Source: Herminiimonas sp.
Lineage (GTDB): Bacteria; Pseudomonadota; Gammaproteobacteria; Burkholderiales; Burkholderiaceae_D
NCBI GenBank assembly: GCA_028292665.1
Contig: JAQGLW010000063.1
Location: forward strand, 1 to 64,000
Reading direction: 5' to 3'
DNA length: 64,000 nucleotides
The position numbers were made by a program, and so were the translations under genes. The notes under the pieces were generated by a model that saw only the letters and a program-made list of their open reading frames with translations, ran no database searches and had not been told where the DNA came from. Of the stretch, positions 59,723 to 64,000 are shown piece after piece (the first letter of the stretch is position 1; each line of letters begins with the position of its first letter).

Positions 59723-60967
59723 TCAAATAACGCCATTTTTCCGCAACGCGGCGATCTGTGCAGGAGTATGGCCCAGCACCTCGCGCAGCACTGCTTCCGT
59801 ATGCTGCCCCAATAACGGCGGCGGCATGTCGTATTGCGGCGGCGTGGCGGACAGTTTCATCGGGCTGCCTACCAGCCTGACTGTGCCGCCGGTCGAATGC
59901 GGCAGGTCGATCCGCAAACCACGCGCGCCGACCTGCGGATTTTCGAACACCTCGTCGAGATTATTGATCGGACCGCATGGCACGCCGGCCGCTTCCAGCA
60001 GATCGATCCATTCCTGCCTGGTCTTGCTTTTGACCATTTCGGCCAGCAGCGGCACCAGAATATCGCGGTGCCGCACCCGCACCGGATTAGTCGCAAAACG
60101 TGGATCGCTACCAAGCTCCGGACGTCCGCCGGCTTCGATGAATTTCCGATACTGGTTGTCATTCCCGACCGCGACGATGATATGTCCATCGGAAGTCGCG
60201 AAGGTTTGATACGGCACGATATTCGGATGCGCGTTGCCCCAGCGCCTGGGCGGCTTGCCGCTAGCCAGGTAATTGGTGCTCATGTTGGCCAGCATTGCCA
60301 CCTGCACATCGAGCAGCGCCAGGTCGATATACTGACCCTCGCCGGTGCGGTCGCGATGCGTCAGTGCCGCCATCACGGCGATGGTCGCATACATGCCGGT
60401 CATTAAATCGGAGATCGCAATGCCGGCTTTTTGCGGTCCGCCGCCGGGCAGATCGTCCCGCTCTCCGGTGATCGACATGAATCCGCCCATGCCCTGCACG
60501 ATGAAGTCATAACCGGCGCGCTGCGCGTAAGGGCCATCCTGGCCGAATCCGGTGATCGAACAATAGATCAAATCCGGCTTCTCGCGGCGCAACGACTCGT
60601 AATCCAGACCGTATTTCTTCAGTTGCCCGACCTTGTAATTCTCCAGCACGACATCGCAGTGCTTGACCAGATCGTGCACGATTGCCTGTCCCTCCGGACT
60701 GGCGATGTCGAGCGTCACCGACCGTTTGCCTCGATTGGCGGCCAGGTAATAAGCGGCTTCCGTCGTGTCGCGTCCATCCGCATCCTGCAGGTAGGGAGGT
60801 CCCCATGAACGAGTGTCATCGCCGACGCCGGGACGCTCGATCTTGATTACATCGGCGCCCAGATCCGCCAGATTCTGCGTGCACCACGGCCCTGCCAATA
60901 CGCGCGTCAAGTCCAATACACGAATATGTCCAAGCGCTTTTTGTGTGTTAACCAGTGTGTCGGCCAT
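59723..60967 (-). CDS. Family III CoA-transferase (CaiB/BaiF)
   Basis: A 414-residue class III CoA-transferase. Family marks are RVLDLTRVLAGPWCTQNLADLGADVIKIERPGVGDDTR at the N terminus, NRGKRSVTLDIASPEG, YDFIVQGMGGFMSITG, and the catalytic Asp in YIDLALLDVQVAMLANMS near 225. The fold is an interlocked dimer that moves CoA between carboxylic acids. The acceptor is not evident; relatives include succinate-hydroxymethylglutarate and formyl-CoA transferases. No neighbouring dehydrogenase or hydratase gives a clue. Confidence 0.92.
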   Translation of the reverse strand: MADTLVNTQKALGHIRVLDLTRVLAGPWCTQNLADLGADVIKIERPGVGDDTRSWGPPYLQDADGRDTTEAAYYLAANRGKRSVTLDIASPEGQAIVHDLVKHCDVVLENYKVGQLKKYGLDYESLRREKPDLIYCSITGFGQDGPYAQRAGYDFIVQGMGGFMSITGERDDLPGGGPQKAGIAISDLMTGMYATIAVMAALTHRDRTGEGQYIDLALLDVQVAMLANMSTNYLASGKPPRRWGNAHPNIVPYQTFATSDGHIIVAVGNDNQYRKFIEAGGRPELGSDPRFATNPVRVRHRDILVPLLAEMVKSKTRQEWIDLLEAAGVPCGPINNLDEVFENPQVGARGLRIDLPHSTGGTVRLVGSPMKLSATPPQYDMPPPLLGQHTEAVLREVLGHTPAQIAALRKNGVI

Positions 60968-61139
60968 GTTTCAAATTGTCCCGGACTGAACGGTTGGCTG
61001 AAATGGCAATCCTGCCCGCATTTGCCAAAACGGTGGAATTTGAAGGCAGTGTAGGGCAAGTTCAGTATAGATGCAGCATGAGTTTAAAACCCATTACACT
61101 GTGGTGTCGGTTCAATTCCATTGACTACTTGTTTTGCTC

Positions 61140-61907
61140 ATGTGGCCTTATCCAAAGATAATTGCGCACCGCGGAGGTGGCGCGCTTGCGCCTGAAAATA
61201 CGCTGGCGGCAATGCGTTGCGGCCTGTCGCATGGATTTCATGCGGTCGAGTTCGACGTGATGCTGTCAAAGGATGGGATACCGGTCGTCATGCATGATCC
61301 GGACTTCGGAAGAACTGTGGCTGGCAGCGGCAGGGTCTTCGATTTCACCGCGCATGAGTTGGCATCAGTGGATGCCGGAAGTTGGTTCGGAGCGGCATTT
61401 ACAGGCGAGCCTGTTCCAACTTACGAGCAAGTCCATCGTTTTTGCTCGGAAAACCGGATGTGGATGAATGTGGAAATGAAACCGGCGCCGGGTTTTGCCA
61501 GGCAGACCGGAAGAGCGGTAGCCGAGTTGACCAGACGTCTATCCGCTGCTGAAATCGCATCGCATGGCCCCGGCGTCAATGGCCGCCATGCATTGCCGCT
61601 GCTTTCATCATTTTCGTTCGATGCGCTGCTGGAGGCGAAAGCCGTGGCGCCGGAAATTCCGCGTGGTTATCTGGTCAGTGCAATTCCGGCCGATTGGCAA
61701 GATCGGCTCGATGAACTCGGCGCGGTTGCGTTGCATACCAATCAAAAAAATCTTTCCGCGAAGCAGGCGCAAGTTGTGAAAAAGGCAGGCTATGGACTGT
61801 TTTGCTACACGGTCAATGAGCCAATGCGCGCCAGGGAAATCTTGTTGTGGGGTGTCGATGCGTTTTGCACCGACCGAATTGACTTGATCGGTCCCGATTT
61901 TTTCTAG
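61140..61907 (+). CDS. ugpQ: Glycerophosphodiester phosphodiesterase
   Basis: A 255-residue cytoplasmic GDPD enzyme that hydrolyses glycerophosphodiesters to glycerol 3-phosphate and an alcohol. Catalytic residues lie in IIAHRGGGALAPENTLAA (His near 11, Glu), VEFDVMLSKDGIPVVMHD (Glu, Asp, His), and MNVEMKPAPG; the C-terminal GVDAFCTDRIDLI is also typical. No signal peptide, in line with UgpQ rather than the periplasmic GlpQ. ATG 61140 follows a TTG at 61134 in the same frame; no strong ribosome binding site is seen for either. Confidence 0.93.
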   Translation: MWPYPKIIAHRGGGALAPENTLAAMRCGLSHGFHAVEFDVMLSKDGIPVVMHDPDFGRTVAGSGRVFDFTAHELASVDAGSWFGAAFTGEPVPTYEQVHRFCSENRMWMNVEMKPAPGFARQTGRAVAELTRRLSAAEIASHGPGVNGRHALPLLSSFSFDALLEAKAVAPEIPRGYLVSAIPADWQDRLDELGAVALHTNQKNLSAKQAQVVKKAGYGLFCYTVNEPMRAREILLWGVDAFCTDRIDLIGPDFF

Positions 61908-62036
61908 GCTTGGCCACATCGTTCGGGCTTACTTTTCCTTACATCCATTACAGTAATCCGGTCATCGGAATCATGCGCCTTTCGTTTAATGCGACATGGG
62001 CAAGACGCTCATTTCCAACCACTGAAAGGATTGATA

Positions 62037-62624
62037 ATGAAAACAGCAAAACTGATTCCCGCCATCATGCTTTCTTGCCTGGTGTTGCCGGTATTTGCAC
62101 AATCGGTTTCCAGCGAGATGCAACGCGACGTCAAGCAGCAGCAACGAATTGAAAGCGGTTTGAAATCCGGCCAGCTTACCACCCGCGAAGCTGGAAAACT
62201 GGAACATGAGGAAGCGCAGATCAATCGCACAGAAGCAAACGCACTCAAGGACGGAAAATTGAGTGATGCCGAAAAGAACCGCATTCAGAAAATGCAGAAC
62301 AAGGTGAGCCGCGATATTCATGCTCAAAAGCACGATGCGCAAATCGGCAATCATGATTCCGCATCGAGCAAACGAATGCAGGCTGACGTGCAGCGCAATA
62401 TCAATCAGGGAAAGCGCATTAAAGCCGGTGTCAGCAACGGATCGCTGACTAATCATGAAGCAGGCAAACTCGAGCGGGGACAGGCAAAAGATGATCGGAA
62501 GGAAGCTCGCGTTGGCCATGATGGATTTGTCAGCGCACGAGAACAGCGTCAGGTTCAACGCTCTGAAAACCGCCAGTCGCGTCGCATACATCGCGAAAAG
62601 ACTGATGGCCAGAACCGCAGCTGA
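62037..62624 (+). CDS. Periplasmic protein with two internal repeats
   Basis: A 195-residue protein with signal peptide KTAKLIPAIMLSCLVLPVFA. The mature part contains two homologous units of about 60 residues. The first begins MQRDVKQQQRIESGLKSGQL and the second MQADVQRNINQGKRIKAGVS; each continues with a T.EAGKLE (REAGKLEHEE, NHEAGKLERG), then a run of charged residues and a D..LS.AE or DGFVSAREQ segment. It is highly charged and helical. Similar two-unit secreted proteins occur in Burkholderiales without known function. GAAAGGA precedes the ATG. Confidence 0.82.
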   Translation: MKTAKLIPAIMLSCLVLPVFAQSVSSEMQRDVKQQQRIESGLKSGQLTTREAGKLEHEEAQINRTEANALKDGKLSDAEKNRIQKMQNKVSRDIHAQKHDAQIGNHDSASSKRMQADVQRNINQGKRIKAGVSNGSLTNHEAGKLERGQAKDDRKEARVGHDGFVSAREQRQVQRSENRQSRRIHREKTDGQNRS

Positions 62625-62690
62625 TGGATTGACGCCGCAATGGCGGCGTTGCCGGTAATCGCGCCGTACAGTAATTCCGCCATCCTTTAA

Positions 62691-62725
62691 AAGTCCGCCG
62701 CAGGCAGTTCGCGGCGGGCTTTTTC
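62691..62725 (+). terminator. Terminator upstream of alaS
   Basis: AAGTCCGCCGC (62691-62701) and GCGGCGGGCTT (62711-62721) pair with one G-T wobble, followed by TTTTCTTT. A smaller hairpin, ACGCCGC with GCGGCGT, precedes it at 62632-62649. Together they end the repeat-protein transcript. Confidence 0.75.
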
Positions 62726-62810
62726 TTTGCTGTTTGCCACTCTGAATCGGACAGGGTTATCACGTATAATCGAAAGTTTGCAATGCCTGCCAATCCTTTT
62801 GCTCAAGAAT

Positions 62811-64000
62811 ATGAACTCGTCAGAAATCCGTGATAAATTCCTCAAGTTTTTCGAATCCAAAGGCCACACGATCGTGCGTTCATCGAGCCTCGTGCCCGGC
62901 AACGATCCGACCTTGTTGTTCACCAACTCCGGCATGGTGCAGTTCAAGGATGTGTTTCTCGGCATCGATAAGCGCAGCTATGTGCGCGCAACGTCTGTGC
63001 AGCGTTGCCTGCGCGCGGGAGGCAAGCATAACGACCTCGAAAATGTTGGCTACACCGCACGGCATCACACCTTTTTCGAGATGCTCGGCAACTGGTCGTT
63101 CGGCGATTATTTCAAGCATGATTCACTGATCTGGGCCTGGGAGCTGCTGACCAAGGTTTACGGTTTGCCTGCGGAAAAACTATGGGCCACGGTCTATGAG
63201 ACCGACGACGAAGCTTACGATATCTGGGTCAATGTCATCGGTCTGCCGAAAGAGCGCGTGGTGCGCATCGGCGATAACAAAGGCGCACCGTACGCGTCGG
63301 ACAATTTCTGGCAGATGGCGGATACCGGCCCTTGCGGTCCGTGTTCGGAAATATTCTACGACCATGGCCCCGATGTCTGGGGCGGCCCGCCTGGCAGCGC
63401 CGAGCAGGACGGCGACCGCTACATCGAAATATGGAACAATGTGTTCATGCAATTCGATCGCCAGATCGATCTGAAAACAGGCGAAGCCACGTTGACGCCA
63501 TTGCCGAAACCCTGTGTCGATACCGGCATGGGTCTGGAACGTCTGGCGGCCATTTTGCAGCATGTCCATAGCAATTATGAAATCGATTTGTTCGACAGAT
63601 TGATCAAGGCGGCGGCACGTGAAACCGGCATGCAGGATTTGACCAATAATTCGTTGCGAGTGATCGCAGACCATATCCGTGCATGCTCGTTCCTGATCGT
63701 CGATGGCGTGATTCCCGGCAGCGAAGGACGCGGCTATGTGTTGCGCCGTATCATTCGCCGCGCGCTGCGGCATGGCAATAAACTGGGTCAGAAGCAACCG
63801 TTTTTTTACAAACTGGTAAAAGACCTGGTGAAGGAGATGGGCAGCGCATATCCCGAGTTGCCGGAAGCTGCATCGCGTGTCGAACAGGTATTGAAGCAGG
63901 AAGAAGAACGCTTCGGCGAGACGCTGGAAAACGGCATGAAAATCCTGGAAGCCGCGCTGGCGAAGGATCCTGCCAACCTGGATGGCAAGACTGCATTCAC
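62811..64000 (+). CDS. alaS: Alanyl-tRNA synthetase, 5' part
   Basis: An open frame of 396 codons running off the window end. It encodes the catalytic core of a class II synthetase: [43 protein letters not shown] (motif 1 region), [19 protein letters not shown] (motif 2) and [11 protein letters not shown] with [13 protein letters not shown] (motif 3 region). AlaRS is about 870 residues, so a little under half is present. TATAAT at 62765-62770 is a likely -10 box. No clear ribosome binding site precedes the ATG. Confidence 0.96.
   Translation, partial: MNSSEIRDKFLKFFESKGHTIVRSSSLVPGNDPTLLFTNSGMVQFKDVFLGIDKRSYVRATSVQRCLRAGGKHNDLENVGYTARHHTFFEMLGNWSFGDYFKHDSLIWAWELLTKVYGLPAEKLWATVYETDDEAYDIWVNVIGLPKERVVRIGDNKGAPYASDNFWQMADTGPCGPCSEIFYDHGPDVWGGPPGSAEQDGDRYIEIWNNVFMQFDRQIDLKTGEATLTPLPKPCVDTGMGLERLAAILQHVHSNYEIDLFDRLIKAAARETGMQDLTNNSLRVIADHIRACSFLIVDGVIPGSEGRGYVLRRIIRRALRHGNKLGQKQPFFYKLVKDLVKEMGSAYPELPEAASRVEQVLKQEEERFGETLENGMKILEAALAKDPANLDGKTAF

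Noticed and set aside
1-64000. CRISPR array, prophage or insertion sequence
   Set aside because: No regularly spaced repeats, integrase, transposase or phage structural genes were seen; repeats found are isolated palindromes.

Overview
The window looks like chromosomal DNA from a betaproteobacterium of the order Burkholderiales, probably an Oxalobacteraceae-type organism. The inference rests on two Gram-negative porins of the Burkholderiales type, a polyhydroxybutyrate (PHB) cluster with phasin, a TctDE-type two-component system, many small lysine-rich proteins and a GC-rich coding style. No rRNA, tRNA, CRISPR array, prophage or intact insertion sequence was seen.

Positions 1-21540 form a C2-sulfonate catabolic island. 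Isethionate could be oxidised by a GMC dehydrogenase (7480-9114). Sulfoacetate could be activated by a CoA ligase (SauT-like) and reduced by an acylating aldehyde dehydrogenase (SauS-like). Both routes converge on sulfoacetaldehyde, which Xsc cleaves to acetyl phosphate and sulfite. Pta makes acetyl-CoA, SoeABC oxidises sulfite in the cytoplasm, and a SulP protein and a YeiH-family protein are candidate anion transporters. Two MFS permeases, an IclR regulator and a LysR regulator complete the set. A beta-hydroxyacid dehydrogenase of unknown substrate lies inside the island.

Positions 21541-35560 hold a porin, a TctD/TctE-like two-component system followed by a TctC-like binding protein, a lactate permease, two large GGDEF-EAL proteins and a CBS-domain protein. 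Two decayed gene remnants, one recognisable as flgG, sit between them.

Positions 35600-41600 are the most unusual stretch. They contain a LigD-like protein with phosphoesterase and polymerase domains but no ligase domain, preceded by an overlapping 45-residue basic ORF. Next to it is a bufferin-type operon: a DUF2282 precursor peptide with four cysteines, followed by one protein that fuses the DUF692 iron enzyme (BufB) with the DUF2063 partner (BufC).

Positions 41760-45020 carry phaB, phaA and the phasin gene phaP, the last with a clear sigma-70 promoter flanked by palindromes. Positions 45100-64000 are mostly housekeeping and small hypothetical genes: a DnaQ/GIY-YIG nuclease, YpfJ, an S4 protein, a reductase, a catalase 5' remnant, LysE-type exporter, glnS, DUF1223, a second porin, a CoA-transferase, a glycerophosphodiesterase, a repeat-containing periplasmic protein and the 5' part of alaS.
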